Part shown: in pieces, positions 8,899 through 17,007 of the stretch
Position numbering within the stretch: the first letter of the stretch is position 1
Layout: each line of letters begins with the position of its first letter
Assembly: GCF_965223525.1 (NCBI RefSeq)
Contig: NZ_CBDCWX010000004.1
Span: 868,001-932,000, forward strand
DNA length: 64,000 nucleotides
Reading direction: 5' to 3'
Source: Leptofilum sp965223525
GTDB taxonomy: Bacteria > Chloroflexota > Anaerolineae > Promineifilales > Promineifilaceae
Position numbers and translations under genes: made by a program
The notes under the pieces: generated by a model
Told to the model about the DNA's origin: nothing
Seen by the model: only the letters and a program-made list of their open reading frames with translations
Database searches by the model: none

Positions 8899-9387
8899 AT
8901 GTTTAATAAAACTCAATTCAACACCCTATTTGCCTACCATTGGCACATCACCCAGCAGCTTCTGGACAAGGCTAAAAATCTCAGTGAAGCCGATTTGCAC
9001 GATAATCCAGGCTACGCACACGGCTCGATCTTTGATCTGTTTTTTCACCTGCTGCAAACGGATATTGCCTGGCGTAAAGGTTTGGAAAGTGGCAAGCAGC
9101 AGTCAGGTGTGGAGAAGGGGCAATATCCCGATTTGGCAGCTATTGAAGACGGTTTTGCGGCAGAGGCAGTCGCTTGGCAAGCTGTTTTGGATGGGTATAC
9201 GGCCGTTCAAATTGAAGGTAACATTGATCTCATCAACTGGCGCGGCGACAAGATGACCTTCCCCTTGTGGCATATTTTGCAGCACGTTGTCTTTCACGGA
9301 ATGCAGCATCATGCCGAGCTGGCGCAGTTACTTACCAACAAAGGGCAGTCGCCGGGCAACATAGATTTGCTATTTTTTCGAGGTTAA
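8899..9387 (+). CDS. DinB-family putative metal-dependent protein
   Basis: A 162-residue four-helix-bundle protein of the DinB/DUF664 type. The likely metal-binding histidines are H50 (DLFFHLLQ), H133 and H137 in the HVVFHGMQHHAEL segment. Family members include thiol-dependent S-transferases and many proteins of unknown role; nothing here fixes the substrate. I chose the ATG at 8899 because an AAAAGGA-type ribosome binding site precedes it and the family match starts there; the longer frame from 8776 runs into the promoter. thyA follows 3 bp after its stop, so it probably heads the thyA-nudix-folA operon. Confidence 0.75.
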   Translation: MFNKTQFNTLFAYHWHITQQLLDKAKNLSEADLHDNPGYAHGSIFDLFFHLLQTDIAWRKGLESGKQQSGVEKGQYPDLAAIEDGFAAEAVAWQAVLDGYTAVQIEGNIDLINWRGDKMTFPLWHILQHVVFHGMQHHAELAQLLTNKGQSPGNIDLLFFRG

Positions 9388-9390
9388 AAC

Positions 9391-10185
9391 ATGGAACAAT
9401 ATCTGGAATTAATGCGGTACGTCAAAGAAAATGGCGTGCGTCGGGAAGACCGGACAGGCGTGGGGACGATGAGCGTCTTTGGCTACCAGATGCGCTTTGA
9501 TCTGGCGGCAGGCTTCCCGGCCGTGACTACCAAAAAGCTCCACTTCCGCTCAATCATTCATGAACTGCTCTGGTTTTTGCAGGGTGACACCAATATCCGC
9601 TACTTAAACGAAAACAAGGTTACCATTTGGGATGAGTGGGCCGACGAAGATGGCGAGTTGGGGCCAGTATACGGGTCTCAGTGGCGATCTTGGGCGGGTG
9701 GAAACGACCGTACCATTGACCAAATCTCCCAGGTGCTGCACAGCCTCAAACACAACCCCGACTCCCGCCGCCACATCGTCTCCGCCTGGAACGTAGCCGA
9801 TATTGACCAGATGTCGCTGCCCCCTTGTCACTGCCTATTCCAATTTTACGTGGCCGACGGCAAGCTCTCTTGCCAGCTCTACCAGCGCAGCGCCGACATT
9901 TTCTTGGGTGTCCCCTTCAACATCGCCTCCTACGCCTTGCTGACGCTCATGGTGGCGCAGGTGCTGGACTATGAACCTGGCGAATTTGTTCACACGCTCG
10001 GTGACGCCCACCTTTACCTGAATCATTTGGAGCAGGCCACGTTGCAACTTTCCCGCGATCCCTTCCCGCTGCCCCAAATGCACTTCAACCCAAACATCAC
10101 CGACCTATTCGCCTTCCGCTACGAAGACTTTGAGCTGGTCAACTACCAATCCCACCCAACCATCAAAGCTCCTATCGCCGTCTGA
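9391..10185 (+). CDS. thyA: Thymidylate synthase
   Basis: Converts dUMP and methylene-THF to dTMP and dihydrofolate. At 264 residues it has the length of the E. coli enzyme. The catalytic cysteine is C146 in LPPCHC, with the dUMP-binding QRSAD motif and the conserved GVPFNIASYALL segment. It lies 3 bp downstream of the DinB-like gene and just before a nudix hydrolase and folA. Dihydrofolate made here is the substrate of the downstream reductase. The identification is firm. Confidence 0.98.
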   Translation: MEQYLELMRYVKENGVRREDRTGVGTMSVFGYQMRFDLAAGFPAVTTKKLHFRSIIHELLWFLQGDTNIRYLNENKVTIWDEWADEDGELGPVYGSQWRSWAGGNDRTIDQISQVLHSLKHNPDSRRHIVSAWNVADIDQMSLPPCHCLFQFYVADGKLSCQLYQRSADIFLGVPFNIASYALLTLMVAQVLDYEPGEFVHTLGDAHLYLNHLEQATLQLSRDPFPLPQMHFNPNITDLFAFRYEDFELVNYQSHPTIKAPIAV

Positions 10186-10192
10186 GGATTTT

Positions 10193-11062
10193 ATGACCAA
10201 ATTTGACCCTGATGATTTAAAGAAATTATTTGATGTGCCACCTGAAACAAGGCTTGCAATTTTCCGCGCGGAAGCGCTAACTTCAATGACGGCGTGTCGC
10301 GGTTATGCTGACTTGATCAAAATGAATTTAGAGGGCAAAAGTTTACCAAACTTACCCGAAGGCCAGGGGCCAACAAAGTGGATTGACCAGCTAATATTGA
10401 TTTTGGACAGGCTAGAACAGTTGTTTGATGCTCTTCATGCTCCGTATCCTGACCCCGATGTATTTACAATGCTGGATGAAATTCAGGCGATTGCTAGAAC
10501 GGGCTTGAATTTCACATCAGGGCAGTATGATCGGGAGCGGTACGAGCGACTTTTGCAGCTTTCTGTGCACCACTATAGCAAATTCATTAAGCCACTCGAT
10601 GACACAATGAAGCTACGTTTTGCTGAGGAGGCTGGCTACATCACCCCAAAAGTTGGAGCAGATGCGGCGATTTTTAATGAGAAAGGCGAGATTTTGCTGA
10701 TGGAGCGGGCAGATGGTAGCGGCTGGTGCTTACCCTGTGGCTGGGTAGAAGCAAATGAACGGCCGATTGATGCCGCAATCCGAGAAGTTCGTGAAGAAAC
10801 TGGCTTAGAGGTTGAAGTAACGCAATTTGTTGGCGTCTTTACCCGCAAGGCCAGTGCCAAAAACGGGCCACATACGATGGTTGCCGTTGTCCATCTTTGC
10901 AAAATCGTAGGGGGTGAACTCCAGCTTTCCCATGAAGGCAGTGATTTGCGCTATTGGCCTCTGGATGAAGTAGAGCATTGGCATCCCAACCACGACAAAT
11001 ATGCCCATGCTGCTCATAAAATGTGGCAATCAGAGACGTTGCTGCCCGCCATATCAGATTAG
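10193..11062 (+). CDS. NUDIX hydrolase with Nudix_N_2-type N-terminal extension
   Basis: Hydrolase of 289 residues. The nudix box (G-x5-E-x7-REVREETGL) is complete at 183-205. Just before it lies a segment with the QAIARTGL and DRERYERL features of the Nudix_N_2 region. The first 85 or so residues are an extra helical extension I do not recognise. Substrates in the family range from nucleoside diphosphate linkages to oxidised nucleotides. Its place between thyA and folA hints at nucleotide-pool or pterin phosphate clean-up, which is inference. I chose the ATG at 10193: GAGGA overlaps the thyA stop, and the longer frame runs inside thyA. Confidence 0.85.
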   Translation: MTKFDPDDLKKLFDVPPETRLAIFRAEALTSMTACRGYADLIKMNLEGKSLPNLPEGQGPTKWIDQLILILDRLEQLFDALHAPYPDPDVFTMLDEIQAIARTGLNFTSGQYDRERYERLLQLSVHHYSKFIKPLDDTMKLRFAEEAGYITPKVGADAAIFNEKGEILLMERADGSGWCLPCGWVEANERPIDAAIREVREETGLEVEVTQFVGVFTRKASAKNGPHTMVAVVHLCKIVGGELQLSHEGSDLRYWPLDEVEHWHPNHDKYAHAAHKMWQSETLLPAISD

Positions 11063-11063
11063 G

Positions 11064-11101
11064 CTGTGATCAATCTCTAATCTTCACTTTCCAATCTCCC
11101 T
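11064..11101. repeat. Degenerate family A repeat between nudix gene and folA
   Basis: The spacer contains AATCTCTAATCTT and CCAATCTCCC, the pyrimidine-strand words of the repeats at 464 and 1542, but no complete second arm. Confidence 0.45.
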
Positions 11102-11111
11102 GGATGAGAAC

Positions 11112-11624
11112 ATGAACCCACCCAAACCAAACCTGGCAATGATTGTGGCGATGGACAGAAATGGCCTGATTGGGGTGGACAACGGCCTGCCCTGGCGCTT
11201 GCCCGATGATATGCAATGGTTTGTACAGCGGACGATGGGCAAACCAGTAATTATGGGGCGAAAAACGTATGAATCAATTCCGGCCAAATTTCGGCCGCTC
11301 AAGGGGCGGCACAACATCGTCCTGACGCGCGACCCCGACTACGAAGCACCCGGAGCCACCGTCGTACATTCTATTGAAGCTGCGCTGGCAGCGGTAGGCG
11401 ATGTTGAAGAAATTATCATTGGTGGCGGCGCGAATTTGTATGCCCAGTTGCTGCCTCAAACCTCCAGACTGTACCTTACCATCGTTGAGGCAGAGCTGGA
11501 TGGCGACGCATATTTTCCAAGAATCCAAGCACTTGCTTGGCGCAAAATATTTATGCAACATCATCCCGCGGACGAGCGGCACGACTTTGCCTTCACCTGG
11601 TTCATTTTAGAGCGGAATGAGTAG
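11112..11624 (+). CDS. folA: Dihydrofolate reductase
   Basis: NADPH-dependent reduction of dihydrofolate to tetrahydrofolate. At 170 residues it shows the family landmarks in order: MIVAMDRNGLIG, the LPWRLPDDM substrate loop with its acidic residue, KPVIMGRKTYESI, and the IIIGGGANLYAQLL cofactor region. It is the last gene of the thyA-nudix-folA group. A short repeat-bearing spacer separates it from the nudix gene. Confidence 0.96.
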   Translation: MNPPKPNLAMIVAMDRNGLIGVDNGLPWRLPDDMQWFVQRTMGKPVIMGRKTYESIPAKFRPLKGRHNIVLTRDPDYEAPGATVVHSIEAALAAVGDVEEIIIGGGANLYAQLLPQTSRLYLTIVEAELDGDAYFPRIQALAWRKIFMQHHPADERHDFAFTWFILERNE

Positions 11625-11792
11625 CTCTTTTGCTTTTGTAACTTTCCCTACACCACTTTGTAAGCAATCTGTAATCATTTGAAAAGCTGGCGTTAATTGT
11701 TGCGGGCTATTTTTTAGTTTGGCAGTATCGCTTAAGCTGCCAGTCAAGATGGATTATGTAAATCACAACAAGTATTTTGAGGAGAACACATA

Positions 11793-12545
11793 ATGAAGAG
11801 TTGGAAACTATATTTTTCGCTTTTGCTGGCTTTACTGCTCGTGGCTTGTGGGGGAGCTGCGGAAGAAACGGCCGTTGAACCCAGCACCTCTGAAACAACC
11901 ACAACCGAAGAAATGACCGATGAGTCCGAAGAGATGATGGATGATTCCATGGACGATGAAGAAATGATGGAAGATGAGTCCATGGATGACGACATGGCGA
12001 TGACCGACCACGATGAAGGCATGGCCGAGCTAGAAGAGACGATGGAAGAAACTGAGGCAATGGACGAAGAGATGGCCGACGAAGCTGCCATGGGCGATTT
12101 GCCTCTTTGGATGACAACTGTATTTACTGACGTGCGTACAGGCGAAACATTTACCTTTGCCGATTTTGCTGGCAAAACCGTCTTTGTTGAGCCGATGGCC
12201 ACCTGGTGTACTAACTGCCGTCGCCAATTGGGGAATGTTTCTGTGGCCCGCGCTACGTTGGGCGACACCGAAGATGTGATTTTTATCAGCCTTAGTGTGG
12301 AAACCAGACTAAGCAACGAGAATTTGGCAAGTTACACTGATGAAACTGGCTTCCACTGGACATTTGCCGTTTTAACGCCAGAAGCACTTGTTTCTTTGGC
12401 AGATACCTTCGGGCAAACAGTGACGAACCCACCCTCAACGCCCAGCTTCTTAATTCGTCCAGATGGCACCACAACAGATTTAGAAACCGGCTTTGAAGAG
12501 CCAGACCAGCTTCTGCAACGCATCGAAGCGGCATCCCAAAGCTAA
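11793..12545 (+). CDS. Thioredoxin-fold (TlpA-like) lipoprotein with Met/Asp/Glu-rich linker
   Basis: Membrane-anchored, extracytoplasmic thiol-disulfide protein of 250 residues. A signal peptide ends in lipobox LVAC (C19). Residues about 36-100 form an acidic, methionine-rich linker made almost only of M, D, E, S, T and A. The thioredoxin-like domain follows with a WCTNC active site (C139, C142). The CcdA-like membrane protein 242 bp downstream is the natural electron supplier. The linker could bind metal or just be a flexible spacer; that is inference. GGAGAA precedes the ATG. One ACGGCCGT lies in the linker coding region. Confidence 0.85.
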   Translation: MKSWKLYFSLLLALLLVACGGAAEETAVEPSTSETTTTEEMTDESEEMMDDSMDDEEMMEDESMDDDMAMTDHDEGMAELEETMEETEAMDEEMADEAAMGDLPLWMTTVFTDVRTGETFTFADFAGKTVFVEPMATWCTNCRRQLGNVSVARATLGDTEDVIFISLSVETRLSNENLASYTDETGFHWTFAVLTPEALVSLADTFGQTVTNPPSTPSFLIRPDGTTTDLETGFEEPDQLLQRIEAASQS

Positions 12546-12559
12546 ATTATTGCAAGTCC

Positions 12560-12735
12560 TCCTGGCTGCGATAGATCGCCCGCACGAGGGTGCTTCGCAC
12601 CCCGTGCGGGGAATATTTTGGGGTTTATCAGTTTTGGGGGTAGCTACCCCCAAAACTGATAAACCCCCTTCTTTTAGTGTCACCAGGCGCAAAGCGCCGA
12701 GGCGACGCCCCGGACTGTGGCTGCGCTTGACAGAA
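12560..12735. repeat. Cluster of inverted repeats in the tlpA-ccdA spacer
   Basis: At least two hairpins: GCACGAGGGTGC with GCACCCCGTGC near 12580-12605, and a long perfect stem, GGTTTATCAGTTTTGGGGGT, around TAGC at about 12622-12666. A GCGCAAAGCGCCGAGGCG palindromic stretch follows. The long hairpin could act as a terminator or mRNA stabiliser between the two genes. Confidence 0.7.
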
Positions 12736-12787
12736 TTGTAAGGGTGATTTTACTCAAAGTGAACCATGCCAAAGAGAGTTTTCCGAG

Positions 12788-13453
12788 ATGAGTCAATTAA
12801 TTGAAGCGTTTATTTTGGGCAATAGTGCCATCCTCACCAATGTTTGTATCTTGCCGCTTTACCCTGGCCTGATTGCTTATTTAGCAGGTAATGCCCAAAA
12901 TGAGCGAGCGCAATCAGCCACAAAATGGTTGGGTTTGCTTGTTTTAGGTGGCGTGCTTAGCATGATGTTGCTGATTGGGCTGATTTTGTACCTGTTGCAG
13001 CAAAGTTTTGGCAGCGTTCTTACCATTTTGCTGCCGATTATCTACATTGTGGTGATTTTGCTGGGACTGCTGATGCTCACTGGGCGCAATCCCTTCAACC
13101 GAATTTCTGTGGCGCAAACGCCGGTCTTGAGCAATCCATACGCCGGGGCATATGTGTACGGCCTTATGCTGGGACCAATGACGTTGCCCTGCACTGGCCC
13201 GCTGATTGTGAGTGCCTTTTTGCTGGGTGCGGGCAGCGTGGCGAATTTGTCTAGCAGTTTGGCTTACTTTTTGTTTTTTGGCATTGGGTTTGGTTGGCCG
13301 TTGGTGTTGCTACCATTCATCGCCATGCCATTCCAGCGCAGATTCACCCGCTGGCTGGGGCAAAATTACAAGCTGCTCACGCGCATCTCTGGCGTGTTGC
13401 TGGTGGCTATTGGCATTTTTGGCCTGTGGGTAGATGTGATTCCGAATTTATAA
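12788..13453 (+). CDS. ccdA: CcdA-like transmembrane thiol reductant transporter
   Basis: Carries reducing equivalents across the membrane to extracytoplasmic thioredoxin-like proteins, as CcdA/DsbD family members do. The 221 residues form about six transmembrane helices. The family's redox cysteines are visible as C20 (NVCILPLYPGL) and C135 (LPCTGPL), each next to the expected prolines. The TlpA-like lipoprotein upstream is the likely acceptor, in cytochrome c maturation or disulfide repair. No other cytochrome c maturation genes are in the window. Confidence 0.85.
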   Translation: MSQLIEAFILGNSAILTNVCILPLYPGLIAYLAGNAQNERAQSATKWLGLLVLGGVLSMMLLIGLILYLLQQSFGSVLTILLPIIYIVVILLGLLMLTGRNPFNRISVAQTPVLSNPYAGAYVYGLMLGPMTLPCTGPLIVSAFLLGAGSVANLSSSLAYFLFFGIGFGWPLVLLPFIAMPFQRRFTRWLGQNYKLLTRISGVLLVAIGIFGLWVDVIPNL

Positions 13454-13465
13454 AAGCGTAAAAAG

Positions 13466-13494
13466 GTGACAGGCACTTTTAAAGTGCCTGTCAT
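13466..13494. terminator. Bidirectional hairpin between ccdA and valS
   Basis: TGACAGGCACTTTT and AAAGTGCCTGTCA form a near-perfect stem in the 48-bp spacer between convergent genes. A-rich sequence on the ccdA side gives a short T-run for valS. The words resemble those of the hairpin at 18544-18576. Confidence 0.65.
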
Positions 13495-13501
13495 CTGGTG
13501 G

Positions 13502-15964
13502 CTACTTCTCTTTGGCCTGGATGTTGAGCTGCCAACGGCCGTTTCCCACCAACACATCCTCAATTTCCCGATCTAACACAATCTTCTTTGCCCGCGTGAT
13601 GCTGGTGAGATCAGTGATAGCGTCTTGCAGGTGCGCGGCGAGTTCCGCGTCGTTGGTGTGCAGGTGCAGGCTGGCTAGCTCTGCCCCCAGCGATAGATTG
13701 TGTTCACTTTTGTAGCGGCGCACGGCCGTTGCGATTTCAACAAGCTGGTTACCGTGGGTAACGGCCGTTTCATCCCACCACGCCTCATTTCCTGTCGGCC
13801 AGCCAGACGTGTGAATCGAATCCGCCTTCTCACTGGGAGCAAACATCCCCTGGTAAATGCGCTCCGTCACGAAGGGCAAAATGGGAGCCAGCAGCTTGAT
13901 AGTGGTTAGCACGGCATGATGCAGCGCATACCGCGCCCCATCGCTAGCCGCGCCACCTTCATACAGCCGCAGCTTGGCCATTTCCAGATAGTTATCCGCC
14001 AAAATTTGCCAGAAAAAGTGCTCAATTTCGCTCTTCGCCGTGGCGTAATCATACTGCTCGTACAATTTAGTCGTCCGCTCAATCAACTGCTGCGTGTGTG
14101 CCAACAACCACCTGTCAGCTAAGGTGCTGATAGCTGATAACTGATAACTGTTTACCGACGCCGACTCCTCATTTTCTAAAAATCTTGCACTGAAACGCGC
14201 TACATTCCACAATTTGTTCACCAACTTCGCCCCCGCCTGTATTTTCTCTTCGCTGATGATGGCATCTTTGCCCAAGCCCGTGCTGGCCGCCCAGTAGCGC
14301 ACTGCATCGGCAGAATATTGCTGGATCATTTCTAGCGGAGCGGCCACGCTGCTCTTTTTGCTCTTGCTGATTTTGCCTGCGCCAGTCGGAGCCAACCCCC
14401 AGCCGGAAATTGCTACGGAATCAAAGGGTAGCGTGCCAAAATGCAGCCACGATTTGGCGATGGTATAGAATGCCCAGGTGCGAATAATCTCATGCGCCTG
14501 CGGCCGTAGCGAGAATGGGAAGGCTTGTTCGTATAGCGAATCTGATTCCTGCCACTGACCCACAATTTGCGGCGTCAGCGACGAGGTCGCCCAGGTGTCC
14601 ATCACGTCTTCATCTGGGATAAAGTTGCTGGCTTGGCAGGTTGGGCAGGGCTGGGACGGGCTATCTGCCAGGGGGTCAACGGGCAAATCGGCTTCATCGG
14701 CTAAAATCGTTTCACCACAATTTTGGCATGTCCAAACGGGGAAGGGCACGCCAAAATAACGCTGCCGCGAGATGCACCAATCCCACGCTAGATTTTCTAC
14801 CCATTGGCGGTAGCGCAGCTTCATGTGGGCGGGCTGCCAATTGATCTTTTCGCCCTGTGCCAGCAGTTCCTCCTTAAAATCGAGTAGGCGGATGAACCAT
14901 TGGGACACCACACGATACTCAACGGCCGTATCGCACCGCTCATGCGTGCGTACATGCTGGTTAATTTTCTCTCCGCCAATTAGTTCGCCCGCTTCGCGCA
15001 GCTTGCCGATGATGATTTGTCGCGCTTCGGCGGTGGTGTGTCTGGCTAAATCGGAACCGGCTTCTGGGGTGAGACGGCCGTCTCCACCAATCGCTTCTAT
15101 GAGGGGCAAATTGTGGCTACGCCACCAGGCTACATCGGCTTGGTCGCCAAAGGTACAGCACATCACTGCGCCGGTGCCTTTTTCTGGCTCGGCCGCGAGA
15201 TCGGCCAGCAGCGGCACTTGCTGGTTGGTGTACGGTGTGGTGATTTTTTGGCCGAGATAAGGTGTGAAACGGCCGTCTTCAGGATGCACAAACACGGCAA
15301 CGCAAGCAGGCAGCAGTTCTGGTCGTGTGGTGGCGATGGGCAGCGGACGGCCATCTTCCAATGTGAAAGCCAGCGTGTAAAAGGTGCTGTCCCGTTCCAG
15401 ATCGTTTAGTTCTGCTTGGGCAATGGCGGTTTGGCATTCTGGGCACCAGATAGCAGGCGATTTTTGGCGATAGGCCAACCCCTTTTTGTACAAATCGAGG
15501 AACGACCACTGGGCCAGCCGCCGCGAGTTATTGTCAATGGTGCGATACGTGTAGCGCCAATCTACCGACAGCCCCAGCCGCTGCCAAAGCTCACGATATT
15601 TCTCTTCTGTTTCCTCGCTTACCTTCAGGCAAAGATCAATGAATGCCTGACGGCCAATATCGGTGGCGCGCACATTTTCCTGCCGCTCGATGAGCTTTTC
15701 GGTGGGCAGGCCGTTGTCATCGAAGCCCATGGGGTAGAACAGATTACGGCCGTTCATCCGAAAATAGCGAGCAATGAAGTCGGTCTGGCTGTAAGAGTAC
15801 ACATGCCCCAAATGCAAATGTCCAGACACCGACGGGGGCGGCGTGTCTATGCTGAACACGGGCGTATCTGAATTGGGGTCAAAATGATAGGTGCCGTCTG
15901 CCTGCCACTGATCAAGCAGGGCAGGTTCGGCCGTTTTTGGATTGTACCGCTTGGGTAAAGACAT
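13502..15964 (-). CDS. valS: Valyl-tRNA synthetase, archaeal/Rickettsia-like type
   Basis: Charges tRNA-Val. It has 820 residues with the class I signatures HLGH (51-54) and KISKSK (531-536), an editing domain between them and an anticodon-binding domain after. The sequence near the active site (TPPPSVSGHLHLGHVYSYSQTD; FYPMGFDDNGLPTEK) matches the shorter ValS lineage found in archaea, rickettsiae and some bacterial phyla rather than the E. coli/Bacillus type. Zinc-type Cys clusters (WCPEC; WTCQNC, PCPTC) are visible. About 13 residues (SVNSYQLSAISTL, near 603-615) come from a palindromic repeat inside the gene. GGAGG precedes the ATG, and a T-box leader lies upstream. Confidence 0.95.
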   Translation of the reverse strand: MSLPKRYNPKTAEPALLDQWQADGTYHFDPNSDTPVFSIDTPPPSVSGHLHLGHVYSYSQTDFIARYFRMNGRNLFYPMGFDDNGLPTEKLIERQENVRATDIGRQAFIDLCLKVSEETEEKYRELWQRLGLSVDWRYTYRTIDNNSRRLAQWSFLDLYKKGLAYRQKSPAIWCPECQTAIAQAELNDLERDSTFYTLAFTLEDGRPLPIATTRPELLPACVAVFVHPEDGRFTPYLGQKITTPYTNQQVPLLADLAAEPEKGTGAVMCCTFGDQADVAWWRSHNLPLIEAIGGDGRLTPEAGSDLARHTTAEARQIIIGKLREAGELIGGEKINQHVRTHERCDTAVEYRVVSQWFIRLLDFKEELLAQGEKINWQPAHMKLRYRQWVENLAWDWCISRQRYFGVPFPVWTCQNCGETILADEADLPVDPLADSPSQPCPTCQASNFIPDEDVMDTWATSSLTPQIVGQWQESDSLYEQAFPFSLRPQAHEIIRTWAFYTIAKSWLHFGTLPFDSVAISGWGLAPTGAGKISKSKKSSVAAPLEMIQQYSADAVRYWAASTGLGKDAIISEEKIQAGAKLVNKLWNVARFSARFLENEESASVNSYQLSAISTLADRWLLAHTQQLIERTTKLYEQYDYATAKSEIEHFFWQILADNYLEMAKLRLYEGGAASDGARYALHHAVLTTIKLLAPILPFVTERIYQGMFAPSEKADSIHTSGWPTGNEAWWDETAVTHGNQLVEIATAVRRYKSEHNLSLGAELASLHLHTNDAELAAHLQDAITDLTSITRAKKIVLDREIEDVLVGNGRWQLNIQAKEK
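14112..14155. repeat. In-frame repeat inside valS
   Basis: Tandem words CTGATAGCTGATAACTGATAACTG follow CAGCTAAGGTG. On the coding strand this reads SVNSYQLSAIS without breaking the frame. It sits at the boundary between the catalytic and anticodon-binding regions. Confidence 0.6.
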
Positions 15965-15983
15965 GATAAAAAACCTCCAATTT

Positions 15984-16045
15984 TGCCACAGAGTTCACAG
16001 AGGAAAAAGAGAAAAACCTCTTAAATCTCTGTGTCCTCTGTGGCT
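15984..16045. repeat. Inverted repeat, family C, between T-box terminator and valS
   Basis: GCCACAGAGTTCACAGAGG and CCTCTGTGGC-type arms frame an A-rich centre. The left arm is shared with the element at 23153-23226. Confidence 0.65.
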
Positions 16046-16051
16046 GAAATC

Positions 16052-16395
16052 AAAAAGCCCAAATCATCCGTTGAGGACGAAATGGGCTTGATTCCGCGGT
16101 ACCACCTCTTTTTACTGCACAAGTTGTGCTGCACACTTTACCCCGACCAACATCAGGGTTTCGCTGTAACGGGCTTACCCGTACCGGTCTACTCTTTTCG
16201 GTGAACGGTTATTGGTAATCCGTAATCGGTTTTTATCGATTACTGTTCACCGTTAACCGCTTACCGTCCATTTCTTCGGTAATCAATCCGGGCGACTTTC
16301 GTTGGGCGTTTGCTGTGGGGGCTTTCAGTCTGGCGGCCTCATCTTTCCTGTCAGCTTCGTTACCAGCTACTCCTCCCGGAGATGATGGTTTATTT
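16052..16395 (-). promoter_or_regulatory. T-box riboswitch leader of valS
   Basis: On the minus strand, AGGTGGTACCGCGG (complement of 16094-16107) is the universal T-box antiterminator sequence that pairs with the tRNA acceptor end. A strong intrinsic terminator follows: AGCCCATTT with AAATGATTTGGGCT-like arms at 16056-16088, then a T-run. Upstream is the GGTACGGGTAAGCCCGTTACAGC stem III region (about 16165-16190). The 5' part should be stem I; a GUC triplet in GAAAGTCGCC (16294-16296) is a possible valine specifier, with low certainty. Uncharged tRNA-Val should favour valS readthrough. A family B palindrome lies between stem I and stem III. Confidence 0.9.
16201..16268. repeat. Palindromic repeat, family B, within the T-box leader
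   Basis: CGGTGAACGGTT and TAATCCGTAATCGG words on the left are mirrored by TCGATTACTGTTCACCG and TTAACCGCTTACCG on the right. It occupies the place where a stem II would be expected. Confidence 0.65.
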
Positions 16396-16637
16396 TGTTG
16401 TAGAGGGAATTATAAATGGAAACGGCCGTTGCTGGCAAGATGAACAATTATCCAACCCATCTAGATTGGTTGATTAATCATATGAAAGTCCAGCAAAGCA
16501 TATTTCATCAGGGGTCTTCCCGCATATTGGCCGTTTGGTGACCAAAAGTGTTGATAATATCCTCTCGCGTTACTGTCACCTATGATCACGGTTTTTCCAA
16601 AGTTAAGAAAATAAGGTCAGACAAGCCAGTTCTGCAT

Positions 16638-16853
16638 TCAACTGAGAAAGTTTGTTGTGTCAGCAGCGACTTGAATCCGCCTGCGTTCAACTCTGCCATG
16701 CCCTTTGTCAAAGGAGGTGGTTTCCTTGTAGGTAGGCTCTGGAATATGCCATCCTTTGGCTTTGCGCGGCGGTCGAAAAAACTGCTGCACATCAAAGAGG
16801 AGCGTCGGCTGGTTGTCTTTGACAAACCAGAGATAATCTCCTCCTTTGGTGAC
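16638..16853 (-). pseudogene. Remnant of an ISAs1-family transposase
   Basis: A 71-codon fragment reads GGDYLWFVKDNQPTLLFDVQ ... DKGHGRVERRRIQV. These are hallmark segments of ISAs1/H-repeat DDE transposases (GGDYxxxVKDNQPxL and the later DKGHGRxExR block). There is no start, the upstream catalytic part is missing, and the frame stops after TTNFLS with no recognisable continuation in any frame. It is therefore decayed. No terminal inverted repeats were found. Confidence 0.75.
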
Positions 16854-16856
16854 GTG

Positions 16857-16943
16857 GCGCGGCTGGTGGGTGTTGATCCGCCGCCCACGCAGGTGCCTGC
16901 AGGCCAGCCCATCCCGCTGACGCTGTATTGGCAAGCGCACTGA
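16857..16943 (+). pseudogene. Fragment of a membrane/glycosyltransferase-like protein
   Basis: The frame reads RLVGVDPPPTQVPAGQPIPL then TLYWQAH. This resembles the beta-sandwich tail (PGQxxxLTLYWQA) seen at the end of large membrane glycosyltransferase-like proteins of Chloroflexota. It abuts the transposase remnant on the other strand and ends at a stop just after the motif. It looks like a gene scrap; the parent protein is not certain. Confidence 0.45.
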
Positions 16944-17007
16944 CGCTGCCAGACGGCCGTGACGCAGTCTCGCTTCCTGTGCCACTAACCGTTGTAGGTG
17001 AGTAAAG

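Noticed and set aside
12493..12741. Small open frames in the tlpA-ccdA spacer
   Set aside because: They run through inverted repeats on both strands and have no ribosome binding site; they are by-products of the palindromes.
16548..16943. Plus-strand open frame of 131 codons as a real gene
   Set aside because: Most of it is the complement of the transposase remnant; only its last 29 codons look like protein, and these are treated as a fragment.
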